DNA of 64,000 nucleotides, taken from an uncultured Burkholderiales bacterium. Lineage in GTDB: Bacteria; Pseudomonadota; Gammaproteobacteria; Burkholderiales; Burkholderiaceae_C. The notes beneath the pieces were generated by a model. The model ran no database searches. It was not told the DNA's origin and saw only the letters and a list, made by a program, of their open reading frames with translations. Within the stretch, counting starts at the first letter, position 1, and every line of letters starts with the position of its first letter. Shown one piece after another: positions 31,900 to 44,055 of the stretch. The position numbers were made by a program, and so were the translations under genes. Location: NCBI GenBank assembly GCA_903876885.1, contig CAIRBP010000112.1:1-64000 (forward strand), written 5' to 3'.

Positions 31900-33339
31900 A
31901 TGCATCCCAAAGCCCTCCTCACCGCAAGCTCTGAATTAGTTCGCGAGATCCTTCGCTTCGAGCACCCAGCTGACTCGGTTTTATCGAAATACTTCAAAGA
32001 CCACCGCAAAGACCATTCGTTTGGTCACCGCGAACGCGGTGTATTGGCCGATACTGCCTATAACGTGCTGCGGTTCAAACAGCTTTATGAACACTTTGCG
32101 CCTTGGGGAAGTGGTTCAAAGGAGCGCAGACTGGCTATTCTCGGGTTTGCTCAGCATCTGAAAGACTCAGCCCATCAAGCGCAAAATAATCAAACCAATT
32201 CCAACGGGGTTGACGGGGCATCAATAAGTGGGAACACAAAAGCTCCCGCTAAAAGCTACACCAAAGGCTCCACCAACAGTGCTGGCAAAGCGCGTAACCC
32301 AGATGATTTTGACCACTCAACGCTTGGATTTTTGAAGTCCGCACTTACCCCAGATGAAGTGCAGTGGCTGGAGCAGTGTGAAGCGGTGAAAACTGAGGAC
32401 CTACTTGAGCGTCATCGTCATAACCTCCCTGATTGGCTAGCGCAGTCTTTAAAAGCACAACTTGGAGACTCTTTTTGGAAGGTTGTTGAAACGCTAAACA
32501 CCACAGCGCCTCTAGATCTGCGCGTGAACACTTACACCGCAAAAAGGGATGACGTTTTAAAGTCTCTAAAAGCTCTGGGTTTAAAGGGAGAACCAACACC
32601 TTACTCCCCATGGGGAATTCGCTTGAAAGACAAGCCTTCACTCACAAAACTTGAACTTTTCACAAGCGGTGCCATCGAGGTACAAGACGAGGGCTCTCAA
32701 CTCTTGGCACTCCTCCTTGATGCTAAACGCTCAGAGATGGTGGCTGACTTTTGTGCAGGAGCTGGGGGTAAAACCCTATCCATTGGAGCTTCAATGCGTA
32801 ACACCGGCCGTCTTTACGCTTTTGATACTTCTGCCCACCGCCTGGACGCTTTAAAACCTCGTTTAGCCAGAAGTGGCTTGTCAAATGTCCACCCAGTTGC
32901 TATCGCGCACGAGCGTGATGAGCGGATCAAGCGCTTGCGAGGAAAAATGGACCGCGTTTTAGTGGACGCACCGTGTTCGGGTCTCGGAACCCTAAGGCGC
33001 AATCCGGATCTAAAGTGGCGTCAAAATCCGAAAAGTATTGAAGAACTTTGCACCATACAAAGCAATATTCTAAGAAGCGCTGCAAGACTTCTCAAACCAG
33101 GTGGACGGCTCGTTTATGCAACTTGTAGCCTGCTTGGTGAGGAAAATGAGGCCATTGCCGCCGCTTTCAGTGATGAATTTAAGGACTTCTTTGTCCCACT
33201 CAAGGCTTCAAAAGTCCTAGAAGAGCTAAAAATAGCTCATTTTGAAACCTTATGTACCCCATCAGGTGAGTACTTAAGGATGTGGCCACATGTTCACGAA
33301 ACAGACGGATTCTTTGCTTCAATTTGGCAAGCCAAGTAG
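31900..33339 (+). CDS. rsmB: 16S rRNA m5C methyltransferase (RsmB/NOL1-NOP2-sun family)
   Basis: VADFCAGAGGKTLSIGA; VDAPCSGLGTLRRNPDLKWR; VYATCSLLGEENE. Confidence 0.88.
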   Translation: MHPKALLTASSELVREILRFEHPADSVLSKYFKDHRKDHSFGHRERGVLADTAYNVLRFKQLYEHFAPWGSGSKERRLAILGFAQHLKDSAHQAQNNQTNSNGVDGASISGNTKAPAKSYTKGSTNSAGKARNPDDFDHSTLGFLKSALTPDEVQWLEQCEAVKTEDLLERHRHNLPDWLAQSLKAQLGDSFWKVVETLNTTAPLDLRVNTYTAKRDDVLKSLKALGLKGEPTPYSPWGIRLKDKPSLTKLELFTSGAIEVQDEGSQLLALLLDAKRSEMVADFCAGAGGKTLSIGASMRNTGRLYAFDTSAHRLDALKPRLARSGLSNVHPVAIAHERDERIKRLRGKMDRVLVDAPCSGLGTLRRNPDLKWRQNPKSIEELCTIQSNILRSAARLLKPGGRLVYATCSLLGEENEAIAAAFSDEFKDFFVPLKASKVLEELKIAHFETLCTPSGEYLRMWPHVHETDGFFASIWQAK

Positions 33340-33400
33340 AATAGACGGGTTTGGACCGCAGTGGTCCTGCTTGAATGCTTATAAAAAAGGGTTTTTTACC

Positions 33401-34597
33401 TTGAATACTTTAAATTCAGTTTTGGTTTGGTTAGCTTACGGCATCATTAATTTGAGCGCCTGGCAGGTCGTTATTCTGACGCTTGCGATGACGCATGTCA
33501 CTATTGCTTCTGTCACCATTTATTTACACCGCCATCAGGCACACCGCTCGCTGGACCTGCACCCTGCTGTTGCTCATTTTTTTAGACTATGGCTTTGGCT
33601 ATCCACGGGCATGCAAACCAAAGAGTGGGCTGCTATTCACAGAAAACACCACGCCAAATGTGAAACATCTGAAGACCCCCACAGCCCTCAGATCAAAGGC
33701 ATCAAAACAGTCTTTTGGAGAGGCGCTGAGCTGTACCGTCTAGAGTCCAAGAGCAACGAGACGATGCAAAAGTATGGCCACGGAACACCTGATGACTGGC
33801 TTGAAAACAATGTTTACTCCCGCTTTCCTTGGCAAGGCGTTGCAATCATGTTGATCATTAATCTGACACTCTTTGGTGCAGTTGGCTTGTCTATCTGGGC
33901 TGTACAAATGCTATGGATCCCGGTCACCGCTGCAGGTGTGATCAACGGAATTGGCCACTACTGGGGCTACAGAAACTTTGAAGCTGTGGACGCAAGTACC
34001 AACATTTCTCCTTGGGGTATTTTGATTGGCGGGGAAGAACTTCATAACAATCACCACACTTATCCAACATCCGCAAAGCTTTCTGTAAAACCCTATGAGT
34101 TTGATATCGGTTGGCTCTACATTCGTATGCTTGAGACACTACACCTAGCAACAGTTAAGAAGACACCTCCAAAACTCGCATTTGGTGAGGTTCGCCCCGT
34201 TGCGGATGAGAAAACTCTTGAAGCGCTCATCATGAATCGTTACGAAGTGATGGCCGGATTTGCCAAACAACTCCGAAGCGCACTTGAAATTGAAATTGCG
34301 AGCCTCAAACAGTCTACATCTCCTTCTGTTCTGAACACAGCCAAGCGTTGGATGCACAGAGATTTAGAGAAAGTTCCAAGCTCCGCGGTTGCTCAATTAG
34401 CCCAGGCCCGTGCAATCCTCCCCACTATTGACAAAATGGTTTGTATGCGCGAAGAGCTACGTCAAATTTGGCTCAGCACCAACCGCTCTCGCGAGCAACT
34501 TGCAAACGATTTGCAAACATGGTGCCGCAATGCGGAATCAAGCGGAATTCAGGCATTGAAAGAATTCTCAGTAACTTTGAGAGCAGCTCGCGTCTAA
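33401..34597 (+). CDS. Acyl-CoA / fatty acid desaturase; start re-called to TTG at 33401
   Basis: Histidine boxes HRHQAHRSL, HRKHH, HNNHHTYP; longer ORF from 33290 overlaps rsmB. Confidence 0.9.
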   Translation: MNTLNSVLVWLAYGIINLSAWQVVILTLAMTHVTIASVTIYLHRHQAHRSLDLHPAVAHFFRLWLWLSTGMQTKEWAAIHRKHHAKCETSEDPHSPQIKGIKTVFWRGAELYRLESKSNETMQKYGHGTPDDWLENNVYSRFPWQGVAIMLIINLTLFGAVGLSIWAVQMLWIPVTAAGVINGIGHYWGYRNFEAVDASTNISPWGILIGGEELHNNHHTYPTSAKLSVKPYEFDIGWLYIRMLETLHLATVKKTPPKLAFGEVRPVADEKTLEALIMNRYEVMAGFAKQLRSALEIEIASLKQSTSPSVLNTAKRWMHRDLEKVPSSAVAQLAQARAILPTIDKMVCMREELRQIWLSTNRSREQLANDLQTWCRNAESSGIQALKEFSVTLRAARV

Positions 34598-34620
34598 AGC
34601 GCTTTCTAACTCAAAAGAAA

Positions 34621-34645
34621 AGCCCGCTTTTAAGCGGGCTTTTTA
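34621..34645 (+). terminator. Rho-independent terminator after desaturase gene
   Basis: AGCCCGCTT-TT-AAGCGGGCT followed by TTTTT. Confidence 0.92.
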
Positions 34646-34673
34646 CTTTGCGAGCCCGGCATGGGCATTTATG

Positions 34674-34700
34674 AAAAAAGGCTCACAAAAGTGAGCCACT
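34674..34700 (-). terminator. Rho-independent terminator of rpmB-rpmG
   Basis: Minus strand GGCTCAC-TTTT-GTGAGCC followed by TTTTTT, about 30 nt past the rpmG stop. Confidence 0.9.
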
Positions 34701-34727
34701 TATCTAAGAGATAAACTAAAAGTTAGA

Positions 34728-34898
34728 TTACTTTAGTTTGGTCTCTTTGTATTCAACGTGCTTGCGAGCTTTTGGATCAAACTTCATGATCGTCATTTTC
34801 TCAGGCATTGTTTTCTTGTTTTTGCTAGTAGTGTAAAAATGTCCTGTACCAGCAGATGATTCAAGCTTGATTTTTTCGCGTGAGCCTTTTGAAGCCAT
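34728..34898 (-). CDS. rpmG: 50S ribosomal protein L33 (absent from ORF track because shorter than 60 aa)
   Basis: Translated by hand: [56 protein letters not shown] (56 aa). Confidence 0.97.
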   Translation of the reverse strand: MASKGSREKIKLESSAGTGHFYTTSKNKKTMPEKMTIMKFDPKARKHVEYKETKLK

Positions 34899-34931
34899 TT
34901 TGAATTCCTATCTTTTAAAAGGTTGAAAGAA

Positions 34932-35165
34932 TTAAGCTTGACCGCGAGCGCGCAGGTCAGCCAACACAGACTCGATACCGTTTTTGTCAATCAAACGCAG
35001 GGCAGCACTTGATACACGCAAACGAACCCAACGGTTCTCGCTTTCAACCCAAAAACGACGGTACTGCAGGTTAGGCATGAAACGACGTTTTGTTTTGTTA
35101 TTGGCATGGGAAACATTGTTTCCAACCATGGGGCCTTTGCCCGTTACTTCACATACACGTGCCAT
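34932..35165 (-). CDS. rpmB: 50S ribosomal protein L28; start re-called to MARVCEV
   Basis: [44 protein letters not shown] located 8 nt upstream of ATG. Confidence 0.97.
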   Translation of the reverse strand: MARVCEVTGKGPMVGNNVSHANNKTKRRFMPNLQYRRFWVESENRWVRLRVSSAALRLIDKNGIESVLADLRARGQA

Positions 35166-35191
35166 ATTGGACACTCCTATCAATATTCACG

Positions 35192-35223
35192 GTTTAAAGA
35201 AGCTCTTTACAGCTCCTTTAAAC
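35192..35223 (-). promoter_or_regulatory. Hairpin in the 5' leader of rpmB-rpmG
   Basis: GTTTAAAG-A-AGCT-CTTTAC-AGCT-C-CTTTAAAC: 8 bp + 4 bp stem with one mismatch, 27 nt upstream of the rpmB ATG. Confidence 0.55.
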
Positions 35224-35411
35224 CTCACCTCGCCAAATAAGGGGGCGGTATCCCTGGCTAGGAAAGAGTCCGAGATAAATCTCTATGAATCCCAAAAAGC
35301 CTAAAACGAGCGTTTTTCTTCTGTTTCTGCACTAAAAACCGATTAACGGCCAAGCGCAGAAAAGCCTTAAATTATAACTCTTTTTAGCCCAAAACTTAAG
35401 CCGGGCGGCTT

Positions 35412-36374
<963 letters not shown>

Positions 36375-36558
36375 TTATTAATAATTGCGTACAAAAGTGA
36401 GAAAATAGGTCATTGAATCTATTTCAGAATCGTTACCTTAAGGGTGTATTGTAAGAAATCACGGGACGGGAAACGCCAGGACCCACAGGAATAACCACAA
36501 TCAAAACAATTTCAAATATTTTGATCGCCAAAAGCCCCCTAGAGCCTACTCTTTTTTT

Positions 36559-38904
36559 ATGACTTATTCGCTAAAAACAATGACCTCTGAGCGCGCCGCT
36601 CCCACTCCGCCCACAGGCTTTAGGCGCTTTACTCAGGAAATTGCCCTGACTCTGGGATTTACCTTCCTCACCTTTTGGATGCTATCGCTCCTCACCCACT
36701 CTGCACAAGACCCGGCTTGGACGACCTCTGGAAATGTTGAGCCCATCAGCAACTGGGGCGGGCGTTTGGGGGCTTGGCTTGGGGATATGAGTTTTTTCCT
36801 TGCCGGCTACTCGGTGCTTTGGTGCTACGCTGCTGCTCTCATGACTTGGCTCAATGCACTTGCAACTCGCCTCAGGGGCGAGAGCAACGACGCAGAGCAT
36901 GAGCTTGATGGATGGGTACACACTCGCTGGGCGTTTTGGAGTGGCAATGTGTTGTTACTTTTATCAAGCACTGGACTTGAATGGACTCGCCTGTACAGAT
37001 TTGAAGACAACCTACCCGGACACCACGCTGGTGGTGTTATTGGTTACCTTGTAGGTAAATTTGGCACAAACTGGTTTGGATTTAACGGCTCTTGCTTGAT
37101 TTTTATTGCCTTCATGATGGTCTCATTATCTTGGGTCTTTCGTTTCTCATGGATTCACTTGGCTGAGAACATTGGCTCATATGTAGATCACTATATTGAA
37201 GTAAGACGTGAGAAAAAAGCACGCGAAGAAGATATCGCGATGGGTATGGCTGCGGCAAAAGAGCGTGATGAAGTCGTGCACGGTGTTAAAACAGAATCTG
37301 ACGCCGACCACCCACCTCCTCATATCAACATACGCGTGCAAAAGGAGCCCGAGCCTATCATCGCACCCAAGAGTGAGCGTTTAGCGCGTGAGCGTCAAAA
37401 ACCCTTATTCAACGATCTGCCTGACTCCAGACTCCCACAGGTTGATTTACTTGATGCAAACAAATCTAAAGTCGATACGGTGTCGACTGAAACGCTTGAA
37501 GTAACTAGCAGATTGATTGAGAAAAAATTAAAAGACTTTGGCGTTGAAGTCCACGTCGTAGAAGCCTCTCCAGGCCCAGTAATCACGCGCTACGAGATTG
37601 AGCCAGCAACTGGCGTTAAAGGATCTCAAGTTGTTAATTTGGCTAAAGACCTTGCACGCTCCCTAAGCCTGGTGTCGATCCGAGTTGTTGAGACGATTCC
37701 GGGTAAGAACTATATGGCTCTAGAGTTGCCTAACGCAAAACGCCAAACGATTCAACTCAGTGAGATCTTGGGCTCAGAGGTCTATAACGAAGGCAAGTCT
37801 CTCCTTACACTGGGTCTTGGTAAAGACATTGTCGGCAACTCTGTGGTTGCAGATCTCGCAAAAATGCCCCATGTCTTGGTCGCTGGAACTACAGGCTCGG
37901 GTAAGTCTGTTGGCATCAACGCCATGATTCTTAGCCTGTTGTACAAAGCAGAGGCTAGAGATGTGCGCCTACTCATGATCGACCCCAAGATGCTTGAGAT
38001 GTCTGTTTATGAGGGTATCCCTCACCTCTTAGCGCCCGTCGTCACAGATATGCGGCAAGCTGCAAATGGGCTGAATTGGTGCGTATTTGAAATGGAGCGC
38101 CGTTATAAACTGATGAGTAAACTGGGAGTTCGAAATCTTGCAGGTTATAACCAAAAGATAGACCAGGCCAAAGACCGCTCAGAGCTAATACCCAACCCAT
38201 TTAGCTTGACACCAGATTCACCAGAGCCACTAGACCGCTTGCCCTTTATTGTCGTTGTAATCGATGAGTTAGCGGACTTAATGATGGTGGTTGGTAAGAA
38301 AATTGAAGAGCTCATTGCTCGTCTTGCTCAAAAAGCGCGTGCTGCCGGTATTCACCTAATCCTCGCTACCCAGCGCCCAAGTGTGGACGTGATTACGGGC
38401 CTCATCAAGGCGAATATCCCGACCCGAATGGCCTTTCAAGTGTCTAGCAAAATTGATAGTCGAACGATCCTTGACCAAATGGGCGCTGAATCTTTACTTG
38501 GTATGGGAGATATGCTTTACCTACCCAGTGGGAGTGGAATGCCGATCCGTGTTCACGGCGCTTTTGTGAGCGATGAGGAGGTACACCGTGTTGTCAGCTA
38601 TCTTAAATCTCAAGGTCCAGCAAACTACATTGAAGGTGTACTTGAGGGGGGCACAGTAGACGGAGAATCCGATGGTCCAGACCTGTTTGGTAATTCAGGG
38701 GGTGAGAAAGACCCTCTTTACGATCAGGCTGTAGAGATTGTTCTAAAGAACCGCAAAGCCAGTATCTCGCTTGTTCAAAGACATTTGAAAATTGGTTACA
38801 ACCGAGCTGCTCGTTTAGTAGAGGACATGGAGCACTCTGGTCTTGTCTCCTCTATGGGAACAAATGGACAACGTGAAATACTTGTTCCAACACGAGATGA
38901 CTAA
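36559..38904 (+). CDS. ftsK: DNA translocase FtsK
   Basis: N-terminal TM segments; Walker [61 protein letters not shown]-terminal gamma/winged helix. Confidence 0.97.
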   Translation: MTYSLKTMTSERAAPTPPTGFRRFTQEIALTLGFTFLTFWMLSLLTHSAQDPAWTTSGNVEPISNWGGRLGAWLGDMSFFLAGYSVLWCYAAALMTWLNALATRLRGESNDAEHELDGWVHTRWAFWSGNVLLLLSSTGLEWTRLYRFEDNLPGHHAGGVIGYLVGKFGTNWFGFNGSCLIFIAFMMVSLSWVFRFSWIHLAENIGSYVDHYIEVRREKKAREEDIAMGMAAAKERDEVVHGVKTESDADHPPPHINIRVQKEPEPIIAPKSERLARERQKPLFNDLPDSRLPQVDLLDANKSKVDTVSTETLEVTSRLIEKKLKDFGVEVHVVEASPGPVITRYEIEPATGVKGSQVVNLAKDLARSLSLVSIRVVETIPGKNYMALELPNAKRQTIQLSEILGSEVYNEGKSLLTLGLGKDIVGNSVVADLAKMPHVLVAGTTGSGKSVGINAMILSLLYKAEARDVRLLMIDPKMLEMSVYEGIPHLLAPVVTDMRQAANGLNWCVFEMERRYKLMSKLGVRNLAGYNQKIDQAKDRSELIPNPFSLTPDSPEPLDRLPFIVVVIDELADLMMVVGKKIEELIARLAQKARAAGIHLILATQRPSVDVITGLIKANIPTRMAFQVSSKIDSRTILDQMGAESLLGMGDMLYLPSGSGMPIRVHGAFVSDEEVHRVVSYLKSQGPANYIEGVLEGGTVDGESDGPDLFGNSGGEKDPLYDQAVEIVLKNRKASISLVQRHLKIGYNRAARLVEDMEHSGLVSSMGTNGQREILVPTRDD

Positions 38905-39607
38905 TTTGAAAAAACTAATGCAACCCTGCAAATTGTCCATTACTTTAAAAAGCAGTGCGCTACTTCTGTCACTCTTTACTTTATTTTTACCAGTTGCTGG
39001 ACAAGCCAATAGTTTAGACACACTCAGTCAATTCATGAAGTCCACGCAAAGTGGACGCGCTCACTTCACTCAAGTAGTCACCTCACCTAACAAAGAGGGT
39101 AAGAAAGGGCGAATAAAAAATTCTGAAGGTACGTTCATTTTCCTTAGACCCCAAAGATTTCGGTTTGAATACGAAAAACCTTTTCCCCAAACGATCGTAG
39201 CCGATGGTCAAACACTTTGGCTCTATGACCCTGATATCGCGCAGGTCACAGCTCGCTCTCAGGAGAAGGCCCTGGGTTCGACGCCGGCAAGTTTGATTGC
39301 CTCTGCCCCAGATTTGACTGCGCTGGAGAAAGACTTTACTTTGAGCGCGCTCAATGCTGATTCGCCAACCGACCCCCTTCAGTGGGTGCAGGCAACGCCG
39401 CGCGCTCAGGACTCACAACTGCAAATGGTGCGTATTGGTCTAAGTGTCAACGGACAACAAGTGCAGTTAAGTAAACTTGAGATACTTGACGCATTTGGTC
39501 AAAAATCAGTGATCAGCTTTGATAAATTCGAAGTCAATCCAACATCTATCAGTCCATCTAGTTTTAAATTCACACCTCCAAGCGGTGTGGAAACTATCAG
39601 ACCTTAG
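38897..39607 (+). CDS. lolA: Outer-membrane lipoprotein carrier protein LolA; start re-called
   Basis: Signal peptide, [47 protein letters not shown] overlap with ftsK. Confidence 0.93.
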   Translation: MTNLKKLMQPCKLSITLKSSALLLSLFTLFLPVAGQANSLDTLSQFMKSTQSGRAHFTQVVTSPNKEGKKGRIKNSEGTFIFLRPQRFRFEYEKPFPQTIVADGQTLWLYDPDIAQVTARSQEKALGSTPASLIASAPDLTALEKDFTLSALNADSPTDPLQWVQATPRAQDSQLQMVRIGLSVNGQQVQLSKLEILDAFGQKSVISFDKFEVNPTSISPSSFKFTPPSGVETIRP

Positions 39608-39618
39608 ACGGGCTAAGC

Positions 39619-40944
39619 GTGCACCCCTCAGATCAACCCCTTGCAGAACGCCTTAGACCGCAAAGCCTTGCTCAGGTGATCGGGCAATCTCATCTGCTCT
39701 CGGACGGTATGCCACTTCGCGTGGCGTTTGAATCAAGGTCTCCGCACAGCTGTATTTTGTGGGGTCCCCCAGGAGTTGGCAAGACCACAATAGCCCGCTT
39801 AATGGCGAGCGCCTTTGATGCTAACTTTATCAGCATCAGCGCTGTGCTTGGAGGTGTAAAAGAGATTCGAGAGGCCGTGGATCTTGCTGAAAAATATGCA
39901 AGCAGCCCCGTGCATCCCTCTCGTACCTTGGTCTTCGTAGACGAGGTACACCGTTTTAACAAAACTCAGCAAGACGCCTTTCTCCCACACGTCGAGTCAG
40001 GACTCTTCACTTTCATTGGCGCAACGACAGAGAATCCCTCATTTGAGGTGAACTCTGCGCTGCTCTCACGTGCAACCGTTTATGTACTCGAACCTCTCAA
40101 TAATTTAGATTTAACAAATATCATTGAGCGTGCCTTAGCCCTGATTGGATCTATAGAACTGGACACAGAATCCAAAGAAACGCTGGTTGCTTTTGCTGAT
40201 GGAGATGCAAGAAGACTTTTGAACGCGCTTGAAACTTTGTGCACGGTGGCTCAGCACGAAAAGATCACAACCATCAACGTTGAATGGCTCACCAAAGTTA
40301 TGGGACAACGACTCAGGCGTTTTGACAAAGGGGGTGAGAATTTTTATGACACTATCAGTGCTTTGCATAAATCCGTTCGCGGCTCTGATCCGAACGCTGC
40401 ACTTTACTGGTTAGTAAGAATGCTGGAGGGCGGCGCAGACGCCAAATACCTCAGCAGGCGTCTTATTCGCATGGCCAGTGAGGACATCGGACTCGCTGAT
40501 CCAAGAGCGTTAAGCGTAGCAGTCGACTGTGCTCAGGTGTTTGAACGACTCGGCTCACCTGAGGGGGAGCTAGCACTCGCAGAATGCGTGGTTTACTTAA
40601 GCATTGCTCCCAAATCAAACGCAGTCTATTCAGCTTTTAATCAAACCAAGGCTTTGATCAAAGCCCAGGGAACGCTGCCGGTACCGCTTCATTTGCGCAA
40701 CGCACCAACAAAGCTCATGAAAGATTTATCCTACGGTGCAGCGTACCGATACGCTCACGCAGAGGAGAACGCTTTTGCAGCTGGTGAGAACTATTGGCCA
40801 ACGGGCATGATGCCGACCGAGTTTTACCAGCCCGTTGAACGTGGTCTAGAAATTAAAATAGCTGAGAAGATGCGATGGTTAAAAGAACAAAATGAAAAAG
40901 CCCATCAATCTGGTGTGCCTGAGAAAAAAGTCAAACCAACTTAA
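39619..40944 (+). CDS. rarA: Replication-associated recombination protein A (AAA+ ATPase; GTG start)
   Basis: [61 protein letters not shown]. Confidence 0.96.
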   Translation: MHPSDQPLAERLRPQSLAQVIGQSHLLSDGMPLRVAFESRSPHSCILWGPPGVGKTTIARLMASAFDANFISISAVLGGVKEIREAVDLAEKYASSPVHPSRTLVFVDEVHRFNKTQQDAFLPHVESGLFTFIGATTENPSFEVNSALLSRATVYVLEPLNNLDLTNIIERALALIGSIELDTESKETLVAFADGDARRLLNALETLCTVAQHEKITTINVEWLTKVMGQRLRRFDKGGENFYDTISALHKSVRGSDPNAALYWLVRMLEGGADAKYLSRRLIRMASEDIGLADPRALSVAVDCAQVFERLGSPEGELALAECVVYLSIAPKSNAVYSAFNQTKALIKAQGTLPVPLHLRNAPTKLMKDLSYGAAYRYAHAEENAFAAGENYWPTGMMPTEFYQPVERGLEIKIAEKMRWLKEQNEKAHQSGVPEKKVKPT

Positions 40945-41089
40945 AAGTCAAAATCAGCTCTAATTAACTGTAATCTAGAGTTTCAACGCTTATTTTCAGC
41001 AAGAAAGTGCAGAACAAGGCACGGGGTACTCATTAGGAGATTGTTAGGAGATTGTCAGGAATGACCTGAGCGTTTGTTAAGATCTACAC

Positions 41090-42019
41090 ATGGATACATT
41101 GCTACAACAAATCATCAACGGCCTAGTCCTCGGCAGCATGTACGCACTCGTAGCACTGGGTTATACGATGGTGTACGGAATTATTAATCTCATCAATTTC
41201 GCGCACGGCGAGATTTTAATGATTGGCGCTATGACGAGTTGGACTGTCATTGGCATTGCACAAGAAGCAACTCCTAACGCGCCTGGTTGGTTGGTGCTGC
41301 TTATATCCTTACTTTGCTCCTGCGTGGTTTGCGGAGCTCTTAACTTTGCAGTTGAAAAAATTGCATACCGCCCACTTCGAGGTGCCCCTAAGCTAGCCCC
41401 TTTGATTACTGCAATTGGCGTCTCTATCTTGCTTCAAAGCTTGGCTATGATCATTTGGAAACCAAACTACAAAGGTTACCCAACATTATTGCCTAGCACT
41501 CCGCTTCAAATAGGTGCTGCGGTGATAACGCCCACACAGGTCATGATCCTAGCGGTGACGGGTATTTGTCTCATGGCTCTTATGTACTTGGTTCACAGGA
41601 CACGACTTGGACGCGCTATGAGAGCTACAGCAGAAAACCCCCGCGTAGCGGCACTCATGGGGGTGAAGCCTGATATCGTTATCTCTGCCACCTTCATCAT
41701 AGGCGCTGTGCTTGCAGCTATTGCCGGTGTGATGTGGGCCTCTAATTACGGCACCATACAACATACGATGGGATTTATGCCAGGCTTAAAGGCCTTTACG
41801 GCTGCGGTGTTTGGTGGCATCGGAAACTTAGAGGGCGCTGTAGTTGGTGGTATTTTGTTAGGCCTCATTGAATCCATTGGCTCGGGCTACATAGGAGAGC
41901 TCACGGGAGGGGTGTTGGGGAGCCAATACTCTGATATTTTTGCGTTCATTGTTCTAATCGGCGTGCTCACTCTTAGACCCTCTGGGTTGTTGGGTGAACA
42001 AACTGCGGAGCGTGCTTGA
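41090..42019 (+). CDS. livH: Branched-chain amino acid-type ABC transporter permease
   Basis: QQIINGLVLGSMYALVALGYTMVYGIINLINFAHGE. Confidence 0.93.
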   Translation: MDTLLQQIINGLVLGSMYALVALGYTMVYGIINLINFAHGEILMIGAMTSWTVIGIAQEATPNAPGWLVLLISLLCSCVVCGALNFAVEKIAYRPLRGAPKLAPLITAIGVSILLQSLAMIIWKPNYKGYPTLLPSTPLQIGAAVITPTQVMILAVTGICLMALMYLVHRTRLGRAMRATAENPRVAALMGVKPDIVISATFIIGAVLAAIAGVMWASNYGTIQHTMGFMPGLKAFTAAVFGGIGNLEGAVVGGILLGLIESIGSGYIGELTGGVLGSQYSDIFAFIVLIGVLTLRPSGLLGEQTAERA

Positions 42020-43200
42020 AGATGATGCAGAATAAACAAACCAATCAAAAGTCCTCTTCCCTCACTCTCAAGCACGCGCCGTTGGGTGTTCGCATCTTCT
42101 TTTTTGCTGCGGTACTCATACTTCCCTTTATCTTGCAAGTGTTCGGCAACGCTTGGGTCAGAATTGCTGACTTTGCACTGCTCTACGTTTTATTAGCTTT
42201 AGGGCTCAATATTGTGGTCGGTTACGCTGGATTACTGGACCTAGGGTACGTGGCCTTCTTTGCAGTGGGAGCTTACATGTATGCCCTCCTATCATCACCA
42301 CAACTCACAAATGCGTTCCCCTGGATAGCCGCCCTTTTCCCAGACGGTTTACACACACCGCTTTATATTGCTATTCCACTTAGTGCACTGCTTGCTGGTC
42401 TGTTTGGATTGGTGCTTGGTGCACCAACGCTCAAACTAAGAGGTGACTACCTTGCAATTGTGACTCTTGGATTTGGAGAGATCATTCGGGTATTTATAAA
42501 CAACCTAGACCGCCCAGTAAACATAACCAATGGACCAAAAGGTATTGGTGAGATTGATCCCTTCTCCGTCATGGGGGTTCCTTTATCTCGCAAACTTGAT
42601 CTCGGATTTACAGAAATTCCTTCCGTGACCCTTTACTATTATTTATTCATTGTGCTGGTTGGATTTAGTATTCTTATCTGCTCAAGACTTGAGCACTCAC
42701 GTATTGGTCGAGCTTGGATGGCCATCCGTGAGGACGAAGTTGCAGCCAAAGCAATGGGTGTCAATACGCGCAATTTAAAGTTAACCGCGTTTGGAATGGG
42801 GGCAACATTTGGAGGCGTCTCAGGAGCAATGTTTGCCTCCTTTCAAAGTTTTGTCTCACCCGAATCATTCAGTCTGACGGAGTCTGTCATGATTGTTGCC
42901 ATGGTTGTGTTGGGCGGCATAGGCTACTTGCCAGGCGTGGTCTTAGGCGCGCTCTTGCTAGCGGCGCTACCAGAGGTGTTGCGTTATGTTGCGGGACCAC
43001 TTCAAGAGATGACTGGTGGACGACTTGACGCAGCGATCCTCAGACAACTCTTGATTGCTCTGGCAATGGTGAGCGTGATGTTATTGAGACCACGAGGACT
43101 TTGGCCGTCTCCAGATCATTCGGAGCAAGACCAGATTTCTAATGATGATGACATTGTAGAACGTGCAAAAGTTGTTACTGCAGGGGTCACCGATGCTTGA
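42016..43200 (+). CDS. livM: Branched-chain amino acid-type ABC transporter permease
   Basis: YVLLALGLNIVVGYAGLLDLGYVAFFAVGAY; GDYLAIVTLGFGEIIRV. Confidence 0.93.
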   Translation: MKMMQNKQTNQKSSSLTLKHAPLGVRIFFFAAVLILPFILQVFGNAWVRIADFALLYVLLALGLNIVVGYAGLLDLGYVAFFAVGAYMYALLSSPQLTNAFPWIAALFPDGLHTPLYIAIPLSALLAGLFGLVLGAPTLKLRGDYLAIVTLGFGEIIRVFINNLDRPVNITNGPKGIGEIDPFSVMGVPLSRKLDLGFTEIPSVTLYYYLFIVLVGFSILICSRLEHSRIGRAWMAIREDEVAAKAMGVNTRNLKLTAFGMGATFGGVSGAMFASFQSFVSPESFSLTESVMIVAMVVLGGIGYLPGVVLGALLLAALPEVLRYVAGPLQEMTGGRLDAAILRQLLIALAMVSVMLLRPRGLWPSPDHSEQDQISNDDDIVERAKVVTAGVTDA

Positions 43201-44050
43201 GAGTTTAAACAGCGGCGCAGCAACCGACCCCGCTCTCAGCGCTCGATTTACACTGAGCGTTACGGGAGTGAGTAAAAGTTTTGGTGGCCTACAGGCTTTG
43301 AAAAACATAGATCTAAATATCGCACAAGGCACTATTCACGGACTCATTGGGCCTAACGGCGCGGGCAAAACGACCTTCTTCAATATCATTACCGGACTCT
43401 ACACAGCAGATGCTGGAGAGTTCCGTCTCTTGGATAAGCCATACAAACCCTCTGAGGTTCACGAAGTCGCACGAGCCGGGATTGCTCGGACCTTTCAAAA
43501 CATTAGACTCTTCAAAGAGATGAGTGTTTTAGAGAACGTGATGGTGGGTCGTCATGTTCGCACGCACTCTGGACTAATTGGCGCCATCTTTAGAACGTCC
43601 TCATTTAAGCGTGAGGAACATGATATTAAACTTCGTGCTCATGCGCTCCTTGATTACGTCGGTATTGAGCGGTTCGCACAATTTAAAGCAAAAAATCTTA
43701 GCTACGGTGACCAAAGACGTTTGGAGATTGCAAGAGCGCTTGCAACAGATCCTCATTTACTAGCACTTGACGAACCCGCAGCAGGTATGAACGCAACAGA
43801 GAAGCTAGAGTTGAAGGAATTGATCCAGCAAATTCGTCGTGACGGTAAAACAGTGCTTCTCATTGAGCACGATGTAAAACTCGTCATGGGTTTATGTAAA
43901 ACAATTACTGTGCTGGACTATGGAACCAAGATCGCAGAGGGCTCGCCCTCTGAGGTACAAAAAAATGCAAGGGTCATTGAGGCCTATCTTGGTTCTGGCC
44001 CGGTCAAGACGGATCCAAAATCCCAATCCAACACATCTGCAACAGAATAA
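43193..44050 (+). CDS. livG: Branched-chain amino acid-type ABC transporter ATP-binding protein
   Basis: GPNGAGKTTFFNIITGLY; LSYGDQRRLEIARALATDPHLLALDEPAAGMN; ATG overlaps livM stop. Confidence 0.93.
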   Translation: MLESLNSGAATDPALSARFTLSVTGVSKSFGGLQALKNIDLNIAQGTIHGLIGPNGAGKTTFFNIITGLYTADAGEFRLLDKPYKPSEVHEVARAGIARTFQNIRLFKEMSVLENVMVGRHVRTHSGLIGAIFRTSSFKREEHDIKLRAHALLDYVGIERFAQFKAKNLSYGDQRRLEIARALATDPHLLALDEPAAGMNATEKLELKELIQQIRRDGKTVLLIEHDVKLVMGLCKTITVLDYGTKIAEGSPSEVQKNARVIEAYLGSGPVKTDPKSQSNTSATE

Positions 44051-44055
44051 GCCCC

